Positions 12,027 to 25,205 of a DNA stretch of 64,000 bases are shown one piece after another. The first letter of the stretch is position 1. The number at the start of each line of letters is the position of its first letter. The notes under the pieces are model-generated. The model searched no databases. It was given only the letters and a program-made list of their open reading frames with translations, and had not been told where the DNA came from. Source of the DNA: Penium margaritaceum (taxonomy: Eukaryota; Streptophyta; Zygnematophyceae; Desmidiales; Peniaceae); the NCBI GenBank assembly GCA_023375785.1, contig SZWC01000080.1, positions 458,542 to 522,541 on the forward strand. Reading direction: 5' to 3'. The position numbers and the translations under genes were made by a program.

Positions 12027-13840
12027 ATGGTATGGTTTGGTATAACATGGTATGGTATGGTATGGTATGGTATGGTATGGTATGGTATGGTATGGTATGG
12101 TATGGTATGGTATGGTATGGTATGAGATGTTATACCATAGTATGATATAATATGGTGAAACAAGTAAGGTATGGTATAGTTTGGTAAAGTATTATATGGT
12201 ATCGTATGGTATCGTATGATATGGTGTAGTATGGTGTAGTATGGCATGATATGGTATACTATGGGATGGTATGGTATTGTATGGTATATTTTTGTATGGC
12301 ATGGTATGACATGGACTGGTATGGTATGGTATGGTAAGGTATCGTATGATATAGTATGATATGCCATGCTATGCTATGGTATTATATGTTATGGTATGGT
12401 ATGGTATGTAATGTTATTAGATTATATGGTATTGTGTGGTATGGTATGATATGGTATGAGATGGTATGATTTGGTATGGTATGGTACAGTATGGTAAGGT
12501 ATGGTTTGCTTTGATATGGAATGGTATAGTATTGTATGGTAATATGTGGTATGGTATGGTATTATACTGTATATTATGGTTCGGTATGGTATGGTATGTA
12601 TGGTACGATAAAGGATGCTATGGTATGACATGGTTGTGTATGGAATTTCATGATATGGTATGTTATAGTATGGTATAGTATGGTATGGTATGATATAGTA
12701 TCTTATGGTATTGTATGGTATGTTATTGTATGGTATGTTATGGTATGGTATGGAATGATATAGGGTGTTATGGTATGGTATGGTATGATATGGTATGGTT
12801 TGGTATAGTATGGTATGGTATGGAATGGTATAGTATGATATGGCATGATATGATTTGGTGTAATATGGTATGATATGGTATGGTATGGTAAAATATAGTA
12901 TGGTATGTGTGGTTAGGTATTTCATGATGTGATTAAATATACTATACCATACCATATCATATCATACCATGCCACACCATACCAAACCATCTTATTCCAT
13001 ATTATACCATATCATACCACACCATACCATACCATATCATACCAAACCATACCATACCATACCATACCACACCATGCCATACCATACCATACCATATCAT
13101 ACTATATCATACCATACCATAACATATCATTCCATACCATACCATGTCATATAAAACCTGGTAGATAATGTATGGTATGATATGGTATGAAATGGTATGG
13201 TATGATATTGTGTAGTATGGTATGGTATAGTATGGTATGGTATGGTATAGTATGGTATGGTATGATATGGTATGATAATGTACTATATGATATTGTATGA
13301 TATGGTTTGGTATGGTATGATAGGTATAGTACACTATAGTATGCTATGGTATGGTATGATTTGGTATGGAATTGCATCGTATGGTATGTTATGGTATGGT
13401 ATTATATTATATTACATTGTATGATATGGTATGGAATGGTATGGTATGGTTTGGTATGGTATGGTATGAATTCGTATGGTATTGTATGATATGGTAATGG
13501 TATGGTATGGTATGGAATGGTATAGTATATTATGGTATGGTATGATATGGTCTGGCCTGGTATGGTATAGTATGGTATGGTATGGTATGGTATGGTATGG
13601 TATGGTATGGTATGGTATGGTATGATATGGTATGGTATGACATGGTATGGCATGGTATGGTCTGTTATGATATGGTATCATATTGTATGGTGTGGTATGA
13701 TATGGTATGATATGGTATAGTATGGTATGGTATGGTATGGTATGGTATTTTATGATATGCTGAAGTATAGTATGGTATGATTTTGTATAATATGGTTAGT
13801 ATGGTATGGTATGATATAGTTTTGTATGACATGGTATGGT
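12027..13840. repeat. TATGG/ATACC satellite, block S2, with two switches of strand
   Basis: Continues S1 across A3. The array reads TATGG from 12027 to about 12945, ATACC from about 12946 to 13157, and TATGG again from about 13176 to 13840. The middle block is therefore inverted relative to its neighbours and could pair with either side. The right end meets a family A LTR at ATGGT. Confidence 0.93.
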
Positions 13841-14475
13841 TGTTGTAACTTGAGGAGAGAGGGAGTCTTGGAGGAGCGAGCATGTGGGACTGAAAAGGTA
13901 TCAGTTGTGCTGAAGAATGGTTATTGAATCACTCAAAATGATGGAGTACATATAGAGCTAGAGCTTGGGCGAGTCAGCCCTCTCAGAAGCCACACCACTT
14001 AGCCATGGAGGCTAAGGCTCACATACTACAGTCCATAATCTCAGACAAGAGAGGAAATCAGCATAGCTATCAGGCTGATCACTCACACACGACCTAGAGA
14101 GCTAGAAAATACTCTCATGACACACTCTTAGTGGTCACAAACCCCACTTCAGCTAACAAGAAATATCCACCTTTGTGGCTATTTCTCCCATCAGGTCTTG
14201 ACCCTAGACCTCTTGCCCTTTTTCTTTTCTCAGGCTAAGGCATGGAGCCATCGCACATGGTCACCCTACACCGGCGATCCATGACCCCAGAAAATTTGAA
14301 AATTCATATCTCTCAATCCGACCGTTGGATCGGCCTGAAACTTGATACGTAGACAATTTGCCACCTGATCTTTCCAATGATGAGGTCACATTGACAATTG
14401 AAGCAGGCATCTGGTAGTTTCCTGGAACTTGCTCATGTGGCTTTGAAACTGAGCTGGATGGCTCTTTTCCTAACA
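13841..14475 (-). repeat. Family A 3' LTR of copy A4
   Basis: A 635-bp LTR opening TGTTGTAACTTGAGG and closing TTTCCTAACA in plus reading. It is shorter than the usual 738 bp. The 5 bp to its left are ATGGT, in the same satellite register as at A3. Confidence 0.87.
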
Positions 14476-17400
14476 GTCTCCCACTTTTGTGGTCAGAGTG
14501 GGTTGAGTCCACATGCCTTCATGCAGAAATACTGCTTCTCATGGGTCACTAGCTTGGTACAGAAATCAGTGACCTGCTTGCCGGTTGGAGTAAATTCCAG
14601 CTTGATAGCACCTTCCTGCATCATGAACATGATGAAGTAATATGTGATATCAATGTACTTGGTGCGTGCATGGTACTGAGGATTCTTGGCGAGTGCGGGT
14701 GTGCTCTGGTTATCAACTCGTATAGGAACTGGAATTGCTGCACTCCCACTCATCTCCGCCATGAATAGCTGAAGCCATACTACTTCATTGGCTCCAAAAC
14801 TGAAAGAGACGTACTCAGCTTCTGTGCTTAAGGTGGCCACAACCACCTGCTGCTTACTATACCAGCTCATGAACCCACCATTCATGAGGAACACATGTCC
14901 AGCGATGGATCTGTGGTCCTCTGGGTTTGAAGCCCAATCTACGTCTGTGCAGCCGATAATGCTTTTGTCCTTGTCGTTGTAGGTGATGCCGATGTTGATG
15001 GTTCCAACAAGGTAGCGGAAGATCCCCTTTACTGCCTTCTGGTACTCTGGTCCGGAATTAGTCATGTGCTGGCTCACAACGGTCACAGCCTATACGAGAT
15101 CCGACCTCGTTGCCACCATCAGGTACATGAAACTGCCGACGGCACTCTGGTACCTCTCCCACCCAGCTGCATCTGCTTCTCCATTGAAACTCACGAGGTA
15201 CTGCCCAGTCTCAAGCGGCATGCCGATGGGTTTTGCCTCTCCCATGCCGAACCGTTGCAAAACATCCTTGATGTAGCGGCTCTGTTACTGCGAGAGAGAG
15301 CATGATTTGCGGTCACGCGTGATCTGGATACCGAGGAAGTATGACACCTCCCCGAGATCAGACATCTGGAAGCGCTCCTACATGGCCTCTTTGAATTCCT
15401 GTAGTACGGACGTACTGTTGGAGAGGAGCATGTCATCTACATAGACAATGATTATGAGGATCTCATGCCCATACAGCCAGCGATAGACACTATAGTCACG
15501 TTCGCTGCGCTTGAACCCCATCCACTACAGCGCGGCATCCAATTTCTGGTTCCAAGCACGCGACGCTTGCTTGAGGCCGTATAACGACTTCTGCAGCTTG
15601 CAAAACCAGGTGCTCCTGGCCATCCATGACGAATCCCTATGGCTGATGAAGTCATTGTTCAAGAATGCCATCTTCACATCCATGTGGTGAATCTCAAAGT
15701 CTCAGCTGCTGCATAAGAAAGGAGCGTACGCACAGAGGTAAACTTTGAAATAGGAGCAAAAGTTTCTGTGTAGTGAATGCCTTCCTGCTACGAGTAGCCC
15801 TTGGCAACCAGCCTTGCCTTGTACTTTTCCAGGTTGTCATCTGCTCCCCGCTTCTTCTTAAACACCCACTTGCACTTGATCACTTTACGTCGATATCGAC
15901 GCTCAGTCAGCTCCCACGTACCGTTGTCGAGCTGTGACTGTATCGCTTGCTACATAGCTTGCGCCTAATCTGCTGCATCTGGTACAGCCATGGCCTCCTT
16001 GTAGGACGTCGGCTCATCTGAATCTGCTGTAACTACAACATTCATCTGGTCTGGTTTTTGCAGCATCCATAAATGCCCGCACTCATCAGGGTACCTATGA
16101 CCGGGTGCCGGGGCGTTAGCGAGCGGCTGGCGCAGTGTTCCAAATACAACTGCTGCTGCTGGTAGTGCTACATCTCCTTCCTTTGCTTCTGCCAATGAGG
16201 CCGTTGTATTTGCTGTATTAAAATAGGAGAGTGGACTTGTTCTCCCACTATCATGGTGGAGGAAGAATTAGGAGAGATTGGATGAGGAAGGATATCTGCT
16301 CCAACTACCTCGTCAGTATCTAGTTCTGCTCCCTCTTTATACACAATGTTGGTGCCAATGACTTTGCTCTCGTTGAAGACGACATCCCTGGAGATGATGA
16401 TGTGGCCTGAATCCCTCTCGTAGAGGCGATAGGCCTTGCTTGCCATGTCGTAGCCAATCATGAGCATCTGCGCGCTCTTCGCGTCCCACTTTTGCCGCTT
16501 CTCCTTTGGCATATTCATGTGTGCCAAGGTGCGAAATGCGTGAAGATGATCCATGCTCGGCTTCTTGCCGAACCACACCTTGTACATCATCTGCTCCAGG
16601 GCCTCCGTTGGAGTGTGGTTCTTGATGTACACCGCAGTGATCACTACTTCAGCCCAGAAGTCATAGGTGAGCCGAGCCTTGTGCAGCATGGAGTACGCTA
16701 ACTCAACTATGGTACCGTTGGCACGTTCTGCTACGCCATTCTACTACGGCGAGTATGATGCGGTCCACTGTGCCTTGATGCCTGCTACTTCGAGGTAGTC
16801 TTGGAACTCCTTACTCAGTGTACTCTCCGCCAAGGTCGCTGTGTAACGCCTTGATGTTCTTACCAGTCTGGTTCTCCACCATTGCCTTGAACTCCTTGAA
16901 CCTGTCAAAGCACTGGTCCTTGGAGGAAAGGAAGTACAAAACAGTATAACGGCTGAAATCATCAATGAAGGTGAGAAATACCTAGAGCTTCAAAAGCAAT
17001 GTGTCTGCATCGTACCACACAAGTCTTTGTGGACCAGCTTCATCACCTCCTTTGCACGCTCTCCTGCTCTAGATAACGCCTCGTGATGTTGCTTCCCCTC
17101 CAAACAGCCGATGTAGAACTGCTGCTCAAAGTTAGAGATGGTGGACAAGTCATGTACCATCTGCTTTGTTTGAAGTTGTTGTAAGGCACGCAAGTTAATG
17201 TGGCCGTAGTGCGTATGCCAGATTTCACCATCTGTGGCTTGTACCACTTCTGCATGACTTTGCTCGCGTGGGATCTTGGTCGCCTCCCACAGGCGGTACA
17301 TGTCGCCTTCCTTCACCAACCTGGCCAACTCCTCTCCCGTTTCCTTGTTGAGGATGTAGCCATAGTCATCGTGGAATATCTTGCAGGCCTGTATTGGTGA

Positions 17401-18328
17401 GAGAGGACACTGAGAGAAGGTTGAACGTAGCATCAGGTACATACAGCACACCATGGAAAACTCCCACTTCAATGCCATGCATGGTCTCCAACCACATCTC
17501 CACAATCCCAATCCCCTCAGCATAGACCACCCGATCATCATCCAAAGCAATTGGTTTGGGGAGAATGGAGAGGACTTGCATAAACCACTTCTTGTGATGC
17601 GATAGGCTCTTGGTATACCTTGAGTCCTTGTACTATACGAGATCCGCCTTCTCCTTTTGCGCAAGTCAGACTTCGCCATGAAGAGGCGGTCGAGTACCTC
17701 TTAAGCCACGTTCATGTTGCCAAAATGGCACCCTCCGGTCTTTATCTGCTGCATCTGCTCATGCTGTTGTGACTCCTGCTCCTATGAAGATTTTTGCTTT
17801 TGCTGCTGCTGCTACTGCTCCTTTTGGTCCCTCTTGAACTTGCAGCACTCTTTCTTGTAGTATCCATCTTTCCCGCAATAGTGGCACTTCCCTTTCTTCT
17901 TGCCTCTCTGCTGCCCAGACTGCTATTGCTACTGCTGATTACGTGAGCTTGTGGCCACAAATGCTACTTCACTACTGCTCCTTCCATTGCGCTTTGTTGC
18001 ACAGAGACGCAGTTCTACCTGCACTAGGTGTGTACAGATGAAATCTGATCGATAGTCGGCTGGTACTCCGTCTCTCGTACCGTGTCGTAGCTCACTGGGA
18101 GTCCCCTCAGTAAGAGGAGGATGAATTGCGTCTCTTCCACAGGGTTGCCGGCCCCTTTCAATTGCTTTGCCATCTCCTTTGCCGTGTCCAAGTATGCCTC
18201 CATCCTTTCGCCACCCTATACTTTCAACGCCATCATCTTCGCCTCCAAAAGCATGAGAAATGTAGGATCCTTGCTCTCATACTTCTTGCACAACGCGTCC
18301 CATCCCTCTTTTGCAGTAGCCTTGTCTA
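13841..18328 (-). mobile_element. Ty1/copia family A, copy A4 (lacks 5' end)
   Basis: Minus-strand Copia fossil. In plus order: 3' LTR (13841-14475), polypurine tract (CTCCCACTTTT in plus reading), RNase H (about 14500-15090), RT (about 15090-15960, with the YVDD box near 15440), linker (about 15970-16330), integrase (about 16340-17000), pre-integrase (about 17030-17260), protease region (about 17400-17680), zinc knuckle and Gln-rich tract (about 17740-17930), and the C-terminal part of gag (to 18328). There the LTR of A5 begins on the other strand, and gag does not resume beyond it. The left end abuts satellite at ATGGT. It is broken in many places. Confidence 0.88.
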
Positions 18329-21300
18329 TGCTGGGAAAGGAGCCATCCCGGTCTTTTTGAGGTCCACAGGAGCAAGTTCCAGGAAACATCCAGATGCCTG
18401 CTCGATCGTTGATCCGTCTTCTTCATTGGAAAGATCAGGTGGCAAATTATCTAAAGTCCAAGTTTCAGGCCGATCCAACGGTCGGATTGGGAGATATGAA
18501 TTTTTGAAGTTTCAGGGGTCATGGACCGCCGATGTCTGGGTGGCCATGGGTGATGGCTCCATGCCTTAGCCTGAGAAAAGAAAGAGGCAAGATGTCCAGG
18601 GTCAAGACCTGATGGGAGAAATATCCAAAAAGGTCCTTGGTCTTAGGATTGCCTTGTCAGAGTGTGCTGACTAGGATAAAGATACCTAGAGCCTTGGAAG
18701 GAAGGAAGTAGACAACAGTGTAACGGCTGAAAATCAAGGCGCTGCGCAGCGATCGCGGTGGAGAGTACCTGAGCAAAGAGTTCCAGGACTACCTCGCAGC
18801 AGCTGGCATCAAGGCGCGACGTACCGCGCCGTACTCGTCGCAGTAGAACGATGTAGCAGAACGCGCCAACCGTACCATTGTGGAATCGGCGCGCTCCATG
18901 CTGCACGCGGCTCGGCTGACCTACGACTTATGGGCTGAAGCCGTGAGCATTGCGGTCTACATCAAGAACCGCAGTCCATCTAAGGCGCTAGAGCAGATGA
19001 CGCCGTACGAGGCGTGGTTTGGCAAGAAACCGAGCGTGGGTCATCTCCGAGCATTTGGCAGCCTGATGCACATGCCCGTGCCCAAGGAGAAGCGGCAAAA
19101 ATGGGACGCAAAGAGTGCGCAGATGCTGATGATTGGCTACGACGTGGCAAGCAAGGCCTATCATCTGTATGAGAGGGATACAGGCCACGTCATCATCTCC
19201 AGGGATGTCGTCTTCAACGAGAGCAACGTCATCGGCACCAACATTGTCTGTGGAGGCAGCAGAACCAGCAGCTGACAAGACAGTGGGAGCAGAAATCCTT
19301 CCCGATCCTTCCTCTACTATGACAGTGGGAAAATCACTCTACTCTCCCATGTCTGATGCAGCAGATATAGCAGCCTCATCGGCAGAAGCAGAGGAGGGAG
19401 ATGTAGCACCACCAGCAGTAGCAGTTGTGCCAGCAGCATCGCGCCAGCCACCCGCTAACGCTCCAGCACCAGGTCGCAGGTACCCTGTTAGGGTGCGATA
19501 CAAGCCTGGTGAGCGCGGCCATTTCTGGATGCTACAGAAACCTGAACAGATGAACGTCGCAGTTGCAGTAGATTCAGATGAGCCAACGTCATACAAGGAG
19601 GCCATGGCTGCACCGGATGCAGCAGATTGGGCGCAACTGGACAACGGCACATGGGAGCTGACTGAGCGTCCACCTAGACATAAGGTCATCAAGTACAAGT
19701 GGGTGTTCAAGAAGAAACGGGGAGCAGATGGTAACTTGGAAAAGTACAAGGCGAGGCTGGTCGCCAAGGGATACTCACAGGAGGAGGGTATCGACTACAG
19801 AGAAACTTTTATCCTTGTTGCAAAGTTTTCCTCTGTGCGTTCGCTCCTCTCTTATGCAGCAGCTGAGGACTTCGAGGTTCACCACATGGATGTCAAGACG
19901 GCATTCTTGAATCGTGACTTGGAGGAGGAGATCTACATGGAGCAGCCGGAGGGGTTCGTCATGGATGGCCAGGAGCACCTGGTTTGCAAGCTACAGAAGT
20001 CGCTGTACGGCCTCAAGCAAGCGTCGCGTACTTGGAACCAGAAGTTGGATGCGGCATTGCAGTGCACGGAGTTTGAGCGCAGCGAGTGTGACTATAGGGT
20101 GTATCGCAGGCAGCATGAGCATGAGATCCTCATCATCATTGTCTATGTGGATGACATGCTCCTCCTTTCCAACAACATGTCTGCACTGCAGGAGTTCAAG
20201 GAGGCCATGCAGGAGCGCTTCCAGATGTCTGATCTCGAGGAGGCGTCATACTTCCTCAGCATCCAGATCACGCGTGACCCCAAATCACGCTCTCTCTCGC
20301 TACAGCAAAGTCGCTACATCAAGGACGTCCTGCAGCGGTTCGGCATGGCAGAGGCCAAACCCATCGGCACGTCGCTGGAGACGCGGCAGTACCTCGTGAG
20401 CTTCAGTGGAGAAGCAGTTGCAGTTGAGCGACAGAAATACCAGAGCGCCGTCGGCAGTCTTAAGTACCTGATGGTGGCAACCAGGCCGGACCTCGCACAG
20501 GCTGTGAGCGCTATGAGCCAGCACATGGCTAATCCCGGACTGGAGTACCAGAAGGCAGTGAAGCGGATCTACCGCTACCTTACTGGAATGATCAACGTCG
20601 GCATCACCTACGACGGCAACGACAACAGCATCATCGGCTACACAGATGTAGATTGGGCTTCAACTCCTGAGACCCGCAAGTCCATCTCTGGACATGTGCT
20701 TCTCATGAATGGAGGTACCATCAGCTGGTGCAGCAAGCAACAGGTGGTCATGGCCACCTCGAGCACAGAAGCTGAGTACGTCTCTCTCAGCTTTGGAGCT
20801 AAGGAAGCAGTTTGGCTCCAGCATCTCATGGCGGAGAGTAGTGGGAGTGTAGCGGTTTCAGAGCGCAATCGCACTCGCCAAGAATCGCACTCTGACTACG
20901 ACAAAGTGGGACATTGTTGGGAAAGGAGCCATCCAGCTCAATTGGGGGACATTGTTTGGATAGAGGAGCAAGTTCCAAGAAACTTCCAGATGCCTGCTCT
21001 GATTGTTGACCCGTCTCTACCATTGGAAAGATCAGGTGGCAAATTATCTACAGTCCAAGTTTCAGGCCGATCCAACATCGGATTGGGATATATGAATTTT
21101 TGAAGTTTGAGGGGTCATGGACCGCCGATGTCTGGGTGGCCATGGGTGATGGCTCCATGCCATAGCCTGAGAAAAGAAAAAGGCAAGAGGTCCAGTGTCA
21201 AGACCTGATGGAAGAAAACCAAAAAGGTCCTTGGTCTTAGGATTACCTTGTCCGAGTGTGCTGACTAGGATAAAGATACCTCTCCTTACTTTTTAGCTGA

Positions 21301-21659
21301 GGTGAGATCCTTGTGTGCTAGCCATGGACACATGGCGATTCTCCATGGGTTTGTGGGTGATGTGACCACCAGGAGTGTGCCATGAGAGCATTCTCTAGCT
21401 CTCTAGGTCGTGTATGACTGGTCAGCCTGATTGTTAGGCTGATTTCCTCCCTTGTGTGAGATTGTGGACTCTAGTGTGTGAGCTTTAGCCTCCATGGCTA
21501 AATGGTGTGGCTTGTGAGAGGACTGACTTGCCCAAGCTCTAGCTCCATATGTACTCCATCATTTTGAGTGATTCAACAAGCAGTCTTCAGCACAAGTAAT
21601 GCCCTTTCAGTCCCACATGCTCGCTGCTCCAAGGCTCCTTCTCTCCTCCAGATCCAACA
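18329..21659 (+). mobile_element. Ty1/copia family A, copy A5 (rearranged)
   Basis: Plus-strand Copia fossil starting with part of a 5' LTR (18329 to about 18690). A patch of roughly 40 bp of integrase sequence on the opposite strand follows (about 18694-18733), then plus-strand integrase from its middle (about 18735-19070), linker (about 19260-19620), RT (about 19640-20440), RNase H (about 20450-20880) and the 3' LTR (20915-21659). RT is well preserved, with the [10 protein letters not shown] block near 19885 and YVDDMLLLSN near 20145. The copy carries no gag. No target duplication is seen (GTCTA left, AGCGG right). It is broken overall, but its RT to RNase H stretch has few breaks. Confidence 0.85.
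20915..21659 (+). repeat. Family A 3' LTR of copy A5
   Basis: A 745-bp LTR opening TGTTGGGAAAGGAGCC and closing CAGATCCAACA, preceded by ACAAAGTGGGACAT, a variant of the family polypurine tract. It is of the commoner LTR subtype. Confidence 0.88.
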
Positions 21660-23302
21660 AGCGGCATGTTGGATCTGGAGGAGAGAGGGAGCCTTGGAGT
21701 AGCGAGCATCAAGAGAGACTTGGTGAGGAAGGATATCTGCTCCCACTGCCTCATTAGCTTCTGGTTCTACTGCATCTTCACACACAATGTTGGTGCCAAT
21801 GACGTTGCTCTCATTGAAGACGAAATCTCTGGAGATAATGACGTGGCCTGTATCCCTCTTGTAGAGGCAATAGGCCTTGCTTGCCACGTCGTAGCCAATC
21901 ATCAACATCTGCATAGTCTTCGTGTCCCACTTTTGTCGCTTCTCCTTTGGCACGTGCATCTGTGCCAAGCTGTCAAACGCGCGATGATGACCCACGCTCG
22001 GCTTCTTGCCAAACCACACCTCGTACGGCTTCATCTGCTCTAGGGCCTTGGTTAGACTGTTGTTCTTGATTCACACCGCAGTGGTCACTGCTTTGGTCCA
22101 GAAGTCATAAGTGAGCCGAGCCACGTGCAGCATGGAGCGCGCCGACTCAATGATGGTGCTATTGGCGCATTCTGCTACGCCATTGTGCTGCAGTGAGTAT
22201 GGCACGGTCCACTGCATCTTGATGCCTGCTGCTACGAGGTAGTCTTGGAACTCCTTGCTCAAGTACTCTCCGCCACAGTCGCTATGCAACGCCTTGATCT
22301 TCTTACTAGTCTGGTTCTCCACCATTGCCTTGAACTCCTTGAACCTGTCAAAGCATTGTTCCTTGGAGGAAAGGAAGTACACAGCAGTGTAACAACTGAA
22401 ATCATCAATGAAGGTGAGAAAATACCTAGAGCCTCCAAAGCTCTGGATGTACATCGCGCCACACAAGTCTGTATGGACCAGCTTCAGCACGTCCTTTGTA
22501 CGCTCCCCTGCTCTAGATAATGTCTCGCGATACTACTTCCCCTCCAAACAGCCAATGCACAACTGCGACTCAAAGTTAGAGATAGTGGGCAAGTCACGTA
22601 CCATCTGCTTTGCTTAAAGTTGCTGTAAGACACGAATGCCGATGTGGCCATAGCGCACATGCCAGATTTTGCCATATGTGGCCTGTACCACTGCTGCAAG
22701 AGCCTGCTCACGTGGGATCTTCGTCGCCTCTAACAGGCGGTACATATACCCTTCCTTCATGTGGCCAACTCCTCTCCCGTTTCCTTGTCTAGGATGTAGC
22801 CATAGTCATCCTTGAACTATTCGCCGTCCTATATTAGTGAGAGAGGACACTAAGAGGACGTTGAACGTAGCATCAGGTACATACACCATGCCATGGAACA
22901 CTCCCACTTCAATGCCATACAGGGTCTCCAACGACATCTCCACAATCCCGATCTCCTCAGCATACACCACCCGATCATCACCCAAAGCAATCGGTCAAGG
23001 GAGAATGGAGAGTAACTGCGTAAACCACTCCTTGTGATGCATCAGGCTCTTGGTATACCTTGAGTCCTTGTACATGTCAGACTTCGCCATGAAGAGGCTT
23101 TCATGCACCTCTTTGGTCACGTTCATGTTGCCAAAATGGCGCACGCCGGTCTGATTCTGCTACTACTGCTAACGCTGTTGTAACTGCTGCTGCTCCTATG
23201 AAGATTGATGCTTTTGTTACTGCTGTTATTGCTCCTTCTTGTCCCTCTTTAACTCAAAGCACTCTTTCTTGTAATGCCCCTCTTTCTGGCAATAGTGGCA
23301 CT
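21660..23302 (-). mobile_element. Ty1/copia family A, internal piece A6
   Basis: A short piece of family A LTR (about 21667-21710) joined to minus-strand pol and gag. In plus order these are the linker (about 21711-21790), integrase (about 21790-22480), pre-integrase (about 22490-22720), protease region (about 22850-23080), and the Gln-rich tract with zinc knuckle (about 23150-23302). It stops where the LTR of A7 begins. It is a fossil fragment with several breaks, and neither end is natural. Confidence 0.82.
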
Positions 23303-24215
23303 TGTTGGAAGTGGAGGAGAGAGGGAGCCTTGGAGAGAGCATGTGGGAGTGAAAGGGCATCAGTTGTGCTAAAGAATGATTGTTGAATCACTCAAAATGA
23401 TAGAGTACATATAGAGCTAGAGCTTGGGCAAGTCAGCCCTCTCACAAGCCACACCTCTTAGCCATGGAGGCTAAGGCTCACACACTAGAGTCCATAATCT
23501 CACACAAGAGAGAAAATCAGCATAGCAATCACTTAGAGAGCTAGAAAATGCTCTCATGGCACACTACTAGTGGTCACATAGCCCACTATTCCATGGAGAA
23601 TCGCCATGTGTCCATGGCTAGCACACAAGGATCTCACCTCACCTAAAAAGTAAGGAGAGGTACCTTTATCCTAGTCAGCACACTCTGACAAGGCAATCCT
23701 AAGACCAAGGACCTTTTTGGATATTTCTCCCATCAGGTCTTGACCTTGGACCTCTTGCCTTTTTCTTTTCTCAGGCTAAGGCATGCAGCCATCACCCATG
23801 GCCACCGAGACATCGGCAGTCCATGAGTCCAGAAACTTCAAAAATTCATATCTCGCAATCCGACCGTCGGATCGGCCTAAAACGTTTTCCTAGTCATCAT
23901 ACTGTGACAAGGCAATCCAAGAATCTAGGACCTTTTTGGATATTTCTCCCATCAGGTCTTGACCCTGGACCTCTTGTCCTTTTTCTTTTCTCAGTCTAAG
24001 GTATGGAGCCATCACCCATGGTCATCCAGATATCAGCAGTTGAAAATTCATATCTCCCAATCCGACTATTTGATCGGCCTGAAACTTGCACCGTAGATAA
24101 TTTGCCACCTGATCTTTCCAATGGAGAAGTCGGATTGATGATCGGAGCATGCATCTGGTAGTTTCTTGGTTCTCTTGTGGAACTGAAACTATGTCGGATG
24201 GTTCCTTTCCCAACA
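23303..24215 (-). repeat. Family A 3' LTR of copy A7, chimeric and over-long
   Basis: A 913-bp LTR. Its middle is present twice: about 23665-23882 and about 23885-24100 both run from the TCCTAGTCA block through the ATTTCTCCCATCAGGTC block to the TCATATCTC block. The first copy has the CCTAAGACCAAGG subtype marker and the second has CCAAGAATCTAGG. Two LTR subtypes have been joined with overlap. Confidence 0.85.
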
Positions 24216-25205
24216 ATCTCCCACTTTGCCGCAGTCAGAGTGGGCTGATTCTACATGCGTTCATGTAGAACTGCTGCCTTTCATGGGTCACTGGCTTGGT
24301 GCAAAAATCGGCGACCTGCTTGCTGGTTGGAGTAAATTCCAACTTGATAGCACCCTCCTGCACCATGTGCCTGATGAAGAGATATGCGATATCAATGTGC
24401 ATGGTGCATACATGGTACTCAGGATTCTTGGCGATGCGCATAGGAACTGGAACTACTGCACTCCCACTCATCTCCGCCATTAGACGCTGAAGCCAAACTG
24501 CTTTCGTGGCTCCAAAGCTGAGAGATACGTACTCAGCTTCCGTGCTTGAGGTGGCCACGACCACTTGTCGCTTGCTGCACTAGCTGATGGTCCCACCATT
24601 CATGAGGAACACATGTCCAGAGATGGACTTGCAGTCCTCAGGGTTTGAAGGCCAATCAGCGTCTGTATAGCCAATGATGTTGTTGTCGTTGCCGTTGTAG
24701 GTGATGCCGATGTTGATGGTTCCAGCAAGGTAGCAGAAGATCCGTTTTATTGCATTCTGGTACTCAAGTCCGGGGTTCGCCATGTGCTGGCTGATAGCGC
24801 TCACAGCCTGTGCGAGATCCACCATCAGGTACATGAGACTGCCGACGATGCTCTGGTACTTCTGCCGCTCAGCTGCATCCGCTTCTCCATTGAAGCTCAC
24901 GAGGTACTGTCGCGTCTCCAACGGCGTGCCGATGGATTTAGCCTCTGTCATACCGTACCGCTAAAAGACATCCTTGATGTAGCGGCTCTGTTGTAGCGAG
25001 AAAGAGTGTGATTTGTGGTCACGCGTGATTTGGATACCGTGGAAGTATGACGCCTCCCCTAGATCAGACATCTGGAAGCGCTTCTGCATGGCCTCCTTGA
25101 ACTCCTACAGTGTAAACATGCTGTTGGAAAGGAGTAGCATGTCATCTACATAGATAATGATGATGAGGATCTCATGCTCATGCTACCAGCGATACACACT
25201 GCAGT

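Noticed and set aside
19133-21103. The long open frame read as a host gene
   Set aside because: It contains Copia RT and RNase H motifs ([14 protein letters not shown]) and runs into the family A LTR, so it is part of fossil A5.
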